Below are positions 14,952 through 23,920 of a stretch of 28,445 nucleotides of DNA, one piece after another (position 1 is the first letter of the stretch; each line of letters begins with the position of its first letter). The notes beneath the pieces are model-generated. The model was not told where the DNA came from, made no database searches, and saw nothing but the letters and a program-made list of their open reading frames with translations. Both the position numbers and the translations under genes were made by a program. Source of the DNA: Sulfuriferula multivorans (GTDB lineage: Bacteria > Pseudomonadota > Gammaproteobacteria > Burkholderiales > Thiobacillaceae); NCBI GenBank assembly GCA_010365175.1, contig JAAFGW010000005.1, positions 1 through 28,445 on the forward strand. The letters run 5' to 3'.

Positions 14952-16046
14952 TTATTTCTTGCGTTGACGTCTCAATAATTCGGCTTTGCGTTCTGAGCCC
15001 CAGCGGTATTCCGACAGGTTTCCATTTGAGCGAATAACACGGTGGCATGGAATTGCCACGGCTATGGCGTTGCAGGCGCAGGCATGGGCCACAGCACGAA
15101 ATGCCTTAGGCTGACCGATTCGTTCGGCGACCTCGGAGTAGCTGGCAGTTTGCCCTGCTGGAATGGTTTGCATGGCCTGCCAGACGCGTCGTTGAAACAC
15201 CGTCCCACGGATGTCTAGCGGAAGCGATAGGATGCCTTGCGGTTGATCAAGATAGCGTATGACCTGGGCGACCCAGCGCTTGAACTCGGCGTCGGCTTCT
15301 TCAAAACTCGCCTGATGAAATCGTTCGTGGATTTGCTCGGACAGGGTCTGCGCCACATCACCAAACTCGATGGCGCACACGCCTTGACGGGTGGCAGCGA
15401 CGATGACCCAGCCTAATGCGCATGGCTCAATCTCATAGCGAATATATTTGCCCTTGCCGCCCTCGCGAAAACGCTTGGGCTGCATGCCAAGCAGGGCGTG
15501 GGCACTGTCGTAAAATCGTCCGGATGAATTGAATCCTGCGCCATAAATGGCATCGGTTATTGACGGCGCGGACTGCAATGATGCGGCTATCCGTTTTGCC
15601 TGCACGGCTTGCTGGTATGCCTTGGGCGTCAGGCCGGTCACATTCTTGAAAATTCGGTGAAAATGATACCGACTGAGTTGGGCCTGCTGCGCAAGTTGTT
15701 CAAGCGAAAGCGCCGAGGTGCTATTTTCTATAGCCTGACAGGCTTGAAGCACCAGGGCGTTTCTGTCTTGCTGCTGTGACTGCATATCGGGTTTGCAGCG
15801 TTTACATGCACGGTAACCTGCCGCAACAGCCAAATCAGCCGTGTCGAAAAACGCCACATTCTGTCGCTTGGCGGATCGTGACGGGCAGGAAGGTCGGCAG
15901 TAGATGCCGGTGGTTTTAACCGCATAAACAAATTGACCATCCACTTGGGGGTCGCGGCAAGCCACGGCTTGCCAGCGTGCCTCGGCAAGCGGCATCTGAC
16001 TAGCTTGTGTGGCTTGAGACTGCTCGGCAGGGTTTTTGAGAGGCAT
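14952..16046 (-). CDS. ada: Ada: adaptive-response regulator and O6-methylguanine-DNA methyltransferase
   Basis: Ada transfers methyl groups from damaged DNA onto its own cysteines and then activates repair genes. The N-terminal zinc/methyl-acceptor domain has Cys50, Cys54, Cys81 and Cys84 in the classic CRPSC...CKRC arrangement. An AraC-type helix-turn-helix region follows (LSLEQLAQQAQLSRYHFHRIFKNVTGLTP region), and then the methyltransferase domain with active-site Cys334 in IPCHRV. The start at 16046 gives 364 residues, close to the E. coli protein (354). In-frame starts at 16067 and 16109 cannot be ruled out, as no strong ribosome-binding site is visible. Confidence 0.93.
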   Translation of the reverse strand: MPLKNPAEQSQATQASQMPLAEARWQAVACRDPQVDGQFVYAVKTTGIYCRPSCPSRSAKRQNVAFFDTADLAVAAGYRACKRCKPDMQSQQQDRNALVLQACQAIENSTSALSLEQLAQQAQLSRYHFHRIFKNVTGLTPKAYQQAVQAKRIAASLQSAPSITDAIYGAGFNSSGRFYDSAHALLGMQPKRFREGGKGKYIRYEIEPCALGWVIVAATRQGVCAIEFGDVAQTLSEQIHERFHQASFEEADAEFKRWVAQVIRYLDQPQGILSLPLDIRGTVFQRRVWQAMQTIPAGQTASYSEVAERIGQPKAFRAVAHACACNAIAVAIPCHRVIRSNGNLSEYRWGSERKAELLRRQRKK

Positions 16047-16145
16047 AACAGTTTCGCTCTGGTGCATTGGCCCACAGTGTTTCCCAGGTTGTTCAAGTGC
16101 GCAATCCAAAACTTGCGCTCAAATTTCGAATCCGGAAAAGCTGCT

Positions 16146-16164
16146 GGCTGCGAGCAGCCGTTTT
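16146..16164. other. Short hairpin between ada and the cus operon
   Basis: GGCTG/CAGCC with a CGAG loop is followed by GTTTT on the plus strand. It lies in the divergent promoter region, so its role, if any, is unclear; it is too weak to call a terminator. Confidence 0.25.
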
Positions 16165-16231
16165 GGTCCCGAGTCACTTGAATCGGCGGAACTTGCTTGC
16201 TTGATCACGTGGCACGGGCTAGAGTAAGATC

Positions 16232-16585
16232 ATGCGTCGTCTTCGCGTCTTCCTCTTTATGGTGCTGTCCATTGCGCTACCCTTGCAGGGCTACGCGCAT
16301 TTTGCTGCGCCCAAACCACCCTGCCCGATGGAGCAGATGGGGGTAATGGATAGGGCAGATACGGATGCAATGCACGATTGCTGCAATGATGCGGAAACCG
16401 CTGCCAAGACAGGTAAACCGTGTAAATCTGCGCAACCCTGTCAGTCTGCAGTTCAGTTTTTGCCCTTCTCTGGACTGGACATTTTGTCCCAGGATCTGGC
16501 CACTTCCGTTCGCTTTCCGCACCTCGCGGACGTCCTCTTCTCCTTCGACCCAGCCGCTACCTGGCGGCCCCCAGCCCAACTCTGA
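16232..16585 (+). CDS. Small secreted Cys/Met/His-rich protein, CzcI-like in position
   Basis: The 117-residue protein starts with a clear signal peptide (MRRLRVFLFMVLSIALPLQGYA) and then HFAAP. The mature part has a run of possible metal ligands: CPMEQMGVM, MHDCC, KPCK and QPC. Architecture and place, a small exported protein just before the outer-membrane gene of an HME-RND efflux operon, recall CzcI-type proteins of betaproteobacterial metal-resistance operons. Sequence identity with them could not be tested. It may bind Cu+/Ag+ in the periplasm or tune the operon; that is inference. It lies 109 bases before cusC. Confidence 0.65.
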   Translation: MRRLRVFLFMVLSIALPLQGYAHFAAPKPPCPMEQMGVMDRADTDAMHDCCNDAETAAKTGKPCKSAQPCQSAVQFLPFSGLDILSQDLATSVRFPHLADVLFSFDPAATWRPPAQL

Positions 16586-16609
16586 TACTCGTGTCGAGTG
16601 CTGTGTTGC

Positions 16610-16624
16610 GTCTGTTTTTCAGAC
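16610..16624 (+). promoter_or_regulatory. Hairpin between the small secreted gene and cusC
   Basis: GTCTG/CAGAC with a TTTTT loop lies in the 109-base gap. It might slow or reduce read-through, or stabilise the downstream message. No T-run follows it. Confidence 0.3.
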
Positions 16625-16694
16625 TGCAGTGCGGTGATCTGGCGCTTTCGAACCTCCAAGGCTCGATTGCCGCCTTCGCGTAAGGAGTTGGAAC

Positions 16695-17972
16695 ATGGCT
16701 ATTCCCAAATTGGCCGACCGTTTGAGTCGGCTCCCACTATGCTGCACAGCTGCTCTGGCAGTGCTTGTCGGCCCGGCTTTTGCCGAACCGCTTTCATTCG
16801 ATGTCGCATTGGCAATCGCCCTGAGCGAAACACCGGCATTGCGCGCCGAAGCCGCGCAAATCAATGCGGCGCGCCAAGCGGTCATCCCCGCAGGGGAGCT
16901 GCCCGATCCCAGGCTGGCTTTTGGACTGAATAACGTCCCCATCGAAGGCGCTAACCGGTTGAGTCTGGATAGCGAACCGATGACCATGCAAACCATCGGC
17001 GTCATGCAGACATTCCCCAACATGGCCAAGCGCGGTGCGCGTGTGGATGCGGCACGGGGCCGACTTGCCATGACCGAAGCGCAGACCCGCATTACCCGGC
17101 TCGCCGTTCTGCGCGAAACCGCCGTGGCCTGGATTGCGCGCGATGCCGTGGAACGCCAGCTTGCCCGTATCGACGCGTTGGAGGCCGAGAATCGTCTGTT
17201 TGACGCAGCCGTGCGTGCCCGTATTGCTGGCGGCAAGGGCAGCGCGCTGGAGGCGGTAGCGCCGCGTCAGGAAAGCGCAATGATCGACTCGCGCCGGGAT
17301 GACCTCACCGCACGTCGTCAGCAAGCTATCGCAGCACTCAAGCGTTGGGTGGGCCCGCGCGCAGCTGCGCCCCTCACAGGAACCTCGCCGGACTGGCCAA
17401 TGACCCGCGGCGCGCTCGAACACGCGCTGCACGGGCATCCGGAATTGGCGATCTTCGACCCCAGGGGGCGCGTGCTGGATGCGGAAGTAGCCGAAGCCAG
17501 AGCCGACAAAAATCTGGACTGGGCACTTGAGCTCGCCTACCAAAAGCGCGGCGCACAATTTGGTGACATGGCCACAGTGCAAGTGAGCTTTGATCTACCC
17601 CTGTTTGCGGTGAACCGGCAGGACCCAAAAATTGCAGCCAAGCTTGCCGAACGTGAAGGCCTCAATGCCGAACGTGAAGCGGTGCTGCGTGAACATGCGG
17701 CGATGCTGGAATCGGATTTCGCCGAATACCAGCGTCTCTTCAGCGCCGTTAAACGCCAGCGCGATGTGCTGTTGCCGCTGGCCGGCGAAAAGGTTGACCT
17801 GGCCATGGCCAGTTGGCGCGGCGGCAAAGGCGAACTGGTCGACCTGGTGATGGCGCGGCGTGAACGCATCGACGCCGAACTCAGGGCCATCGCGCTCGAA
17901 GGTGAACGCCAGCAGATGGCTGCGCGGCTTCATTACGCTTATAGCGAACCGACTTTGTCTGGAGAAAGATAA
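16695..17972 (+). CDS. cusC: CusC-type outer-membrane efflux channel (TolC family)
   Basis: The 425-residue protein has a signal peptide (cleavage likely after AFA near residue 30) and two OEP repeats rich in long helices, as in TolC/CusC/CzcC channels. It would form the outer-membrane exit duct of the tripartite pump with the two following genes. GGAG lies eight bases before the ATG. No lipobox cysteine is at the expected cleavage site, unlike E. coli CusC. The stop overlaps the next start (TAATG). The name rests mainly on its neighbours, because the family alone does not tell CusC from CzcC. Confidence 0.85.
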   Translation: MAIPKLADRLSRLPLCCTAALAVLVGPAFAEPLSFDVALAIALSETPALRAEAAQINAARQAVIPAGELPDPRLAFGLNNVPIEGANRLSLDSEPMTMQTIGVMQTFPNMAKRGARVDAARGRLAMTEAQTRITRLAVLRETAVAWIARDAVERQLARIDALEAENRLFDAAVRARIAGGKGSALEAVAPRQESAMIDSRRDDLTARRQQAIAALKRWVGPRAAAPLTGTSPDWPMTRGALEHALHGHPELAIFDPRGRVLDAEVAEARADKNLDWALELAYQKRGAQFGDMATVQVSFDLPLFAVNRQDPKIAAKLAEREGLNAEREAVLREHAAMLESDFAEYQRLFSAVKRQRDVLLPLAGEKVDLAMASWRGGKGELVDLVMARRERIDAELRAIALEGERQQMAARLHYAYSEPTLSGER

Positions 17973-19477
17973 TGAATCGCCCGATGATTAAGAAAACGAT
18001 TCTTGGCGTGTTTGTCGTGGTTGCATTGCTTGCCGTTGGCGTAGCAGCGGGCCTGTGGTGGGAAAGAAACCACGTTCCGGGTGGCGGGATGGAAATGCCT
18101 GCCAATTCAGCTTCAGGTGGACCCGCTTCAGGCGGGCCGGCCGTGATGTATTGGTACGACCCCATGTTCCCAACCCAAAAGTTCGACAAACCGGGCAAGT
18201 CTCCTTTCATGGACATGGAGCTGGTGCCGAAATACGCCGATGGCGGCGGCGACGCTTCAACGATCAAAATCGACCCCAGCGTGACGCAGAATCTCGGCGT
18301 CCGCCTGGCCACCGTGACACGTACCACCGTAAACACATCCGTTGAGGCAACCGGTATTGTTGCTTTCAACGAGCGCGATATCGCGATCGTGCAGGCGCGC
18401 ACGGGAGGATTCGTCGAACGCGTCGCCAGTCTGGCGCCAAGCGATGTCATTAAATCGGGGGCCTTTATTGCCGAACTGCTGGTGCCGGAATGGGCTGCCG
18501 TGCAGCACGAGTATCTGGCACTCAAGGCGCTGGATAACGCCTCGCTGGAAGGCGCAGCGCGCGAACGCATGCGGCTCTCAGGGATGCCGGAGAGCCTGAT
18601 TCGCGCCGTGGCCAGCAGCGGAAAAATCAGAAACCGCATCTCGATTACGGCTCCGCGTGGCGGCGTGATCCAGACGCTCGACGTGCGGCCGGGGATGACG
18701 CTGATGGCCGGCCAGACGCTGGCGCGCATCAATGGAATCAGCACCGTATGGCTCGATGTCGCGGTCCCGGAAGCGCAGGCGGGCTCGGTTCGGGTGGGGC
18801 AGACGGTCGAAGCTGCTTTTGCCGCTTTTCCAGGCAAGCCGGTGCAGGGCCGGGTGACGGCATTACTGCCCACGCTCAACGGTGAAGCACGTGCCCTGCG
18901 GGTTCGGGTCGAACTGCCCAACAAGGATGGACGCTTGCGCCCAGGATTGACGGCCCAGGTGAGCGTGCAGGGGGGCGCGGGCGAATCGGCATTGCGTGTG
19001 CCGACCGAAGCGGTCATACGCACCGGCCGTCGAGCGATCGTCATCGTGGCCGAGGCAGAAGGGCGCTATCGCCCGGTCGAAGTTGTTCTCGGTGTCGAGT
19101 CCGGCAATGACACGGTCATTCTGTCCGGCCTCGACGAGGGCCAAACGATTGTTGCCAGCGGCCAGTTCCTGATTGATTCCGAAGCCAGTCTGCAAGGGAT
19201 TACTGCACGCGCGGCTGGAGTGGACTCTGCAATGCCTGCGCCGCTTGCGCTGCACGAGGCCGACGCTGTCATCGACGAGATTACCGAGTCGGCGGTAACG
19301 CTCACGCATGGACCATTCAAGACGCTGGCCATGCCCGGCATGACGATGGAGTTTTCACTCGCCAACCCCAACCTCGCCAAGAACCTGAAAAAAGGCGACC
19401 GGGTGCGCGCCGGCGTGCGTGAAAGCGACGACGGTCTGGTGGTTGAAAAACTCGTCAAGAGTGGAGGCGCCAAATGA
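17972..19477 (+). CDS. cusB: CusB-type periplasmic adaptor with fused C-terminal CusF domain
   Basis: The 501-residue adaptor has an N-terminal membrane anchor (residues 8-28), then a metal-binding region with YWYDPMFP and FMDMELVPKYAD (Met80, Met82) that closely follows E. coli CusB. The lipoyl, barrel and helical-hairpin adaptor domains come next, ending near FLIDSEASLQG. Beyond the E. coli length it has about 75 residues of CusF type: His446, Met454, Met457 and Met459 match the spacing of E. coli CusF His36, Trp44, Met47 and Met49, so Trp44 is replaced by Met. The protein would both deliver Cu+/Ag+ and bridge CusC to CusA. Its stop overlaps the cusA start (ATGA). Confidence 0.93.
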   Translation: MNRPMIKKTILGVFVVVALLAVGVAAGLWWERNHVPGGGMEMPANSASGGPASGGPAVMYWYDPMFPTQKFDKPGKSPFMDMELVPKYADGGGDASTIKIDPSVTQNLGVRLATVTRTTVNTSVEATGIVAFNERDIAIVQARTGGFVERVASLAPSDVIKSGAFIAELLVPEWAAVQHEYLALKALDNASLEGAARERMRLSGMPESLIRAVASSGKIRNRISITAPRGGVIQTLDVRPGMTLMAGQTLARINGISTVWLDVAVPEAQAGSVRVGQTVEAAFAAFPGKPVQGRVTALLPTLNGEARALRVRVELPNKDGRLRPGLTAQVSVQGGAGESALRVPTEAVIRTGRRAIVIVAEAEGRYRPVEVVLGVESGNDTVILSGLDEGQTIVASGQFLIDSEASLQGITARAAGVDSAMPAPLALHEADAVIDEITESAVTLTHGPFKTLAMPGMTMEFSLANPNLAKNLKKGDRVRAGVRESDDGLVVEKLVKSGGAK

Positions 19478-22400
19478 TTGCGGGTCTGATTCGCTGGTCG
19501 GTCGCCAATCGATTTCTGGTGCTTTTGGCTACGCTATTCACCGTAGCGTGGGGGGTGTGGGCTGTAAAAACCACCCCCATTGATGCGTTGCCCGATCTGT
19601 CCGATGTGCAGGTCATCATTCGCACGCCTTTTGCAGGGCAGGCGCCACAGATCGTTGAAAACCAGGTGACCTATCCGCTCGCCACCACCATGCTGTCGGT
19701 TCCGGGCGCGAAAACCGTGCGCGGGTATTCGTTCTTCGGTGACAGCTTTGTCTATGTCATTTTTGAAGATGGAACAGACCTCTACTGGGCGCGCTCGCGG
19801 GTGCTGGAATACCTCAGCCAGGTACAGGCCCGGTTGCCGCCATCGGCCAAGCCGGCACTGGGCCCCGACGCCACCGGGGTGGGCTGGATTTATCAGTACG
19901 CGCTGGTTGACCGCACCGGCCAGCATGATCTGGCACAGTTGCGCGCGATTCAGGACTGGTTTCTCAAGTTCGAGCTGAAAACCCTGCAGAACGTTGCCGA
20001 AGTCGCCACGCTGGGCGGCATGGTCAAGCAGTACCAAGTGGTGCTCGATCCGGTGAAGCTTGCCAGTTATGGCATCACGCATGAAGAGGTGATCAAGGCG
20101 ATCCGCTCGGCTAACCAGGAAACGGGCGGTGCCGTGCTTGAACTCGCCGAAACCGAATTCATGGTGCGCGCCAGCGGCTATCTGAGCAAGGTATCCGACT
20201 TTCGCGAGATTCCGTTGCGACTGGTCGGGACCACGCCAGTGAGCCTGGGCGACGTGGCGCGTATTCAACTCGGGCCCGAGATGCGTCGCGGCATTGCCGA
20301 GCTCGACGGCCAGGGCGAAGTGGTTGGCGGTGTGGTGGTGCTACGCTCAGGCAAGAACGCGCGCGCAACGATTGAAGCCGTCAAAGCCAAGCTCGAAACG
20401 CTCAAGGCCAGTTTGCCTCCCGGCGTTGAGATTGTGACGACCTACGATCGCAGCAAGTTGATCGATCGTGCGATAGACAACCTGACCAGCAAGCTGATCG
20501 AGGAATTCATCGTGGTGGCGCTGGTGTGTGCGCTGTTTTTGTGGCATCTGCGTTCATCCCTGGTGGCGATTGTTTCGCTACCGCTGGGCGTGTTGATCGC
20601 GTTCATCATCATGCGTCATCAAGGGATCAATGCCAACATCATGTCGCTGGGCGGTATCGCCATCGCCATCGGCGCCATGGTCGATGCTGCGGTGGTGATG
20701 ATCGAAAACGCCCATAAAAAGATCGAGGTCTGGAACCACGCGCACCCCGGAGAAACACTGGAAGGCGAGACACGCTGGGAAGTGATTACCGATGCGGCAT
20801 GCGAAGTGGGTCCGGCACTGTTTTTCTCGTTGCTGATCATTACGCTGTCTTTTATTCCGGTGTTTACGCTGGAAGCGCAGGAAGGGCGATTGTTCGGCCC
20901 CCTGGCGTTTACCAAAACCTACGCAATGGCGGCGGCTGCCGGGTTGTCGGTCACGCTGATTCCGGTGCTGATGGGCTACTGGATCCGAGGCAGGATTCCT
21001 GACGAAACCAAGAATCCGCTTAACCGCGTGTTGATCCGAATCTATCAACCCTTGCTCGACGCCGTGCTCAGGCACCCCAAGGTGACGCTGGTTGCGGCTG
21101 CGTTGATTTTTCTGACGGCGTTGTGGCCCGTCACGCGGCTAGGCGGTGAATTTTTGCCGCCACTCGACGAAGGCGATCTGCTTTACATGCCGTCTGCCTT
21201 GCCCGGTTTGTCGGCGCAAAAAGCCTCGGAGTTATTACAACAAACCAACCGCATGATTCGTACCGTGCCCGAAGTCGCACGCGTGTTCGGCAAAGCCGGG
21301 CGCGCCGAGACGGCCACCGATCCCGCTCCGCTTGAAATGTTTGAGACCACTGTTCAGTTCAAGCCGCGTGAGGAATGGCGAGCGGGCATGACAGCCGACA
21401 AACTGGTCGATGAACTCGATCGTGCGGTGCAGGTGCCGGGGCTCACCAACATCTGGATTCCCCCCATCCGCAACCGTATCGACATGCTGGCCACCGGCAT
21501 CAAGAGCCCGGTTGGGGTCAAAATCGCCGGCACCAATCTGGCTGATATCGACCGTATCGCGCTGGAGGTCGAACGTATCGCCAAGACGGTGCCCGGCGTG
21601 ACCTCAGCATTGGCCGAACGGCTGACGGGCGGGCGCTATATCGACGTCGACATCGACAGGGCGGCCGCCGCGCGCTATGGCATGAATATCAGCGATGTGC
21701 AATCCGTGGTGTCCAATCTGATTGGCGGCGAAAACGTGGGTGAAACAATCGAGGGTCTGGCGCGTTATCCGATCAGCGTGCGCTATCCACGTGAACTGCG
21801 CGATACGCCCGCCAAGTTGGCAGCGTTGCCCATTCTTACGCCCAATGGTAGCCAGATCACGCTGGGCACGGTGGCGCGCGTCAAGGTCACGGATGGCCCA
21901 CCGATGCTGAAAAGCGAGAATGCCCGCCCAACGGGGTGGGTCTATGTTGACGTACGCGGTCGCGACCTGGCATCGACCGTGGCCGATCTGCAAGCTGCGG
22001 TAAACAGCAAGGTCAAACTCGAGCCCGGCATGAGTCTGGCGTATTCCGGCCAGTTCGAGTTTATGGAGCGCGCCAACAAGCGCCTCAAACTCGTCGTGCC
22101 CGCCACACTGATGATCATTTTAGTGCTCCTGTATTTAACCTTCAGCCGCTTCGACGAGGCTTTTCTCATCATGGCCACGCTGCCTTTCGCCCTCACCGGC
22201 GGCGTGTGGTTTCTCTACGCCATGGATTATCAGTTGTCAGTTGCCACCGGCGTCGGCTTCATAGCGCTGGCGGGCGTATCGGCCGAGTTTGGCGTCATCA
22301 TGATGCTGTATCTGAAAAACGCCTGGGAGGCGCAGCTAGCAGCGGGCAAAAACAAAGAAGCTGATCTGGTTGACGCCATACGCGAAGGCGCCGTGCAACG

Positions 22401-22635
22401 CGTGCGCCCCAAGGCGATGACCGTCGCGGTCATCGTCGCCGGCCTGTTGCCGATTCTGCTAGGCAGCGGCACCGGCAGCGAAGTGATGAGCCGTATCGCC
22501 GCCCCCATGGTAGGCGGCATGCTCAGTGCGCCGCTGCTGTCATTGTTTGTTGTGCCGGCAGCTTATCTCCTGATGCGTCGTCGCAAACACCCCGCGCTCA
22601 CCCCCGCTGTGGGCGCGCAGAGTGAAGCGGCTTAA
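19474..22635 (+). CDS. cusA: CusA-type copper/silver RND efflux pump
   Basis: The 1053-residue HME-RND pump uses the proton gradient to expel Cu+/Ag+. The copper-site methionines of E. coli CusA (Met573, Met623, Met672) are kept at Met572, Met622 and Met671. The proton-relay helix reads GAMVDAAVVMIENAHKK (about 398-414), the CusA form, rather than the Co/Zn/Cd CzcA form. Twelve membrane segments and two large periplasmic loops fit the family. It is the last gene of the operon and overlaps cusB by four bases. Confidence 0.95.
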   Translation: MIAGLIRWSVANRFLVLLATLFTVAWGVWAVKTTPIDALPDLSDVQVIIRTPFAGQAPQIVENQVTYPLATTMLSVPGAKTVRGYSFFGDSFVYVIFEDGTDLYWARSRVLEYLSQVQARLPPSAKPALGPDATGVGWIYQYALVDRTGQHDLAQLRAIQDWFLKFELKTLQNVAEVATLGGMVKQYQVVLDPVKLASYGITHEEVIKAIRSANQETGGAVLELAETEFMVRASGYLSKVSDFREIPLRLVGTTPVSLGDVARIQLGPEMRRGIAELDGQGEVVGGVVVLRSGKNARATIEAVKAKLETLKASLPPGVEIVTTYDRSKLIDRAIDNLTSKLIEEFIVVALVCALFLWHLRSSLVAIVSLPLGVLIAFIIMRHQGINANIMSLGGIAIAIGAMVDAAVVMIENAHKKIEVWNHAHPGETLEGETRWEVITDAACEVGPALFFSLLIITLSFIPVFTLEAQEGRLFGPLAFTKTYAMAAAAGLSVTLIPVLMGYWIRGRIPDETKNPLNRVLIRIYQPLLDAVLRHPKVTLVAAALIFLTALWPVTRLGGEFLPPLDEGDLLYMPSALPGLSAQKASELLQQTNRMIRTVPEVARVFGKAGRAETATDPAPLEMFETTVQFKPREEWRAGMTADKLVDELDRAVQVPGLTNIWIPPIRNRIDMLATGIKSPVGVKIAGTNLADIDRIALEVERIAKTVPGVTSALAERLTGGRYIDVDIDRAAAARYGMNISDVQSVVSNLIGGENVGETIEGLARYPISVRYPRELRDTPAKLAALPILTPNGSQITLGTVARVKVTDGPPMLKSENARPTGWVYVDVRGRDLASTVADLQAAVNSKVKLEPGMSLAYSGQFEFMERANKRLKLVVPATLMIILVLLYLTFSRFDEAFLIMATLPFALTGGVWFLYAMDYQLSVATGVGFIALAGVSAEFGVIMMLYLKNAWEAQLAAGKNKEADLVDAIREGAVQRVRPKAMTVAVIVAGLLPILLGSGTGSEVMSRIAAPMVGGMLSAPLLSLFVVPAAYLLMRRRKHPALTPAVGAQSEAA

Positions 22636-22661
22636 GGCATCCACTCCATCTGTCGCCCGGT

Positions 22662-22686
22662 CAAGGTTCCCCGCAGGGGGAGCTTG
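22662..22686 (+). terminator. Stem-loop after cusA, likely terminator
   Basis: An 11-position stem (22662-22672/22676-22686) with one mismatch and a GCA loop lies 26 bases beyond the cusA stop. A T-rich run does not follow directly (TTTT appears about 15 bases later), so it may act as a weak terminator or as mRNA 3' protection. Confidence 0.5.
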
Positions 22687-22711
22687 GCGGTATCCTTGCG
22701 TTTTGCCTTAA

Positions 22712-22732
22712 CCAACATCCAACATCCAACAT
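22712..22732 (+). repeat. Three tandem CCAACAT units overlapping a start codon
   Basis: Three perfect 7-base copies of CCAACAT run directly into the ATG at 22731; the last copy supplies its first two bases. They occupy the place where a ribosome-binding site would be, and none is visible. Confidence 0.8.
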
Positions 22733-23039
22733 GAAAAAACCTGCCAACCTCACCGAACTGATTGATCTCGTCCATGAAGCCGTCTACGAAGTCGACGAAC
22801 TGCGCGCCTGCCTGGAACACGACGACGAAGAAGCTTCGCTCTATACGCCGTTTCTAGATTCTCTCGATACCATGCTGCGCGAACTGCACGAATCGATGAC
22901 GTCAGGAAAATACGAAGGCGTGGGAAAGGGCGAGGATCTGGATTTCTTGCCCTTGTTCAGAAAACATGAACGCAATATTCCGTTCCGCGAGCTGCTGCGC
23001 ACGATCAATGCGACGCACCGGGAAGGGTATGAAGTTTGA
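22731..23039 (+). CDS. Conserved-looking small acidic protein of unknown function
   Basis: The 102-residue protein is acidic, soluble and mostly helical, with no signal peptide, membrane segment or cysteine cluster (one Cys). Coding character is good over its full length, and the N-terminal LTELIDLVHEAVYEVDELRACLEHDDEE stretch looks like a helical pair. I do not recognise its function. There is no Shine-Dalgarno sequence; three CCAACAT repeats precede the ATG. It follows cusA but a stem-loop lies between, so it is probably not part of the efflux operon. Confidence 0.65.
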   Translation: MKKPANLTELIDLVHEAVYEVDELRACLEHDDEEASLYTPFLDSLDTMLRELHESMTSGKYEGVGKGEDLDFLPLFRKHERNIPFRELLRTINATHREGYEV

Positions 23040-23067
23040 CAGGTCGAGAAATGGTATTTGAGCTAAC

Positions 23068-23415
23068 TTGTTTTCTCTTAAACTGGGCTATCGGATCGAA
23101 GTCGCAGGCTGTGTGATCAGTTTTACCGGGGACATGAGCGGTCGCTTGCGCCAGATGCCGCGTCTGGCCCGCGGCTCGGATATTCTGGTGGCGCACAACG
23201 CGATACCGGAAGACGCCACCGGCGCCGCGGCAAATCTGCACATGAAGCCGAGCTACATCGGCGAGATGGCCGCCACGGCCGGCGTGAAGCCGCTGGTGTT
23301 GTCGCACCTGATGCGCAGAACGATCGACCGCAGGGATGAAACGCTTCAGATCATCCGCAAGCAGTACACCGGCCCCGTGAGCTTCCCAAATGATCTTGAC
23401 GTGATACGACCCTGA
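23068..23415 (+). pseudogene. 5'-truncated metallo-beta-lactamase-fold hydrolase remnant
   Basis: The open frame encodes about 110 residues matching only the C-terminal half of RNase Z-like MBL-fold hydrolases: VISFTGDMSG (the metal-bridging Asp region), a DILVAHN segment and a final LSHLMRR region with the last histidine. The N-terminal half with the HxHxDH zinc site is missing. The only possible starts are a TTG at 23068 without a convincing ribosome-binding site. Similarity appears to start at about 23083. It is most likely the remains of a gene whose front was lost by deletion, and not functional. Confidence 0.7.
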
Positions 23416-23451
23416 TACTTAACAGGCGTGTTGGACCGGTCGTTTCTCAAC

Positions 23452-23469
23452 TTGGTTGTTTTTAACCAA
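23452..23469. other. Small stem-loop before the AHSA1-like gene
   Basis: TTGGTT/AACCAA with a six-base T-rich loop. It lies between two broken genes and could be an old terminator. The rest of 23416-23531 shows nothing else. Confidence 0.3.
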
Positions 23470-23531
23470 ATGTCGACTACCGTGGTCTACGGGTTACAGA
23501 ACCGACTTTGTTGACCTGGGGGTGACTCGAT

Positions 23532-23920
23532 ATGGCTGACATCATTCATCGAATTGGGATTGCCGGATCTGCCGGTGACGTTTACAACGCGCTTGTTACG
23601 AACGAAGGGCTATCCACATGGTGGACAACAGATACTTCGGGTGCGGGCGGGGTCGGGGCCATCATCAAGTTCAGGTTTGGCGGCGGTGGCCCGGACTTCA
23701 AAGTGGTGGAACAGAACCTGATTCACTTGTGCGGTGGGTGCATTCGGGTGAAATGCCGGAAGCTTGGATGGGCACGGAAGTCTCGTTTGAATTAACAAAC
23801 GGGGCGGGTCAAACCTATGTTTTGTTCAAGCATTCAGACTGGAAAGCGCCATCAGACTTCATGGGGCACGGCAGTACCAAATGGGCTGTGTTCCTGTTGA
23901 GCCTGAAAGAGGCGGTTTAA
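23532..23920 (+). pseudogene. AHSA1/SRPBCC-domain protein, frameshifted
   Basis: Two frames together give a START-like AHSA1 protein. The first, from the ATG at 23532, encodes MADIIHRIGIAG...LSTWWTTDTSG...IKFRFGGGGPDFKVVEQ. The second continues with VRWVHSGEMPEAWMGTEVSFEL...YVLFKHSDWKAPSDFMGHGSTKWAVFLLSLKEAV to the stop at 23920. The break is near 23730: one extra G in the CACTTGTGCGG stretch would restore a single frame of about 129 codons. The fold binds small hydrophobic ligands, but the role of this group is unknown. A sequencing error is possible. Confidence 0.78.

Noticed and set aside
16046..16231. MerR-type (CueR-like) operator before the cus operon
   Set aside because: TTGCTT and TAGAGT-like boxes can be picked out, but there is no convincing dyad between them and no regulator gene nearby.
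17881..19044. 387-codon open frame antisense to cusB
   Set aside because: It is low-complexity Ser/Arg/Thr/Pro-rich and fully overlaps a well-supported CusB.
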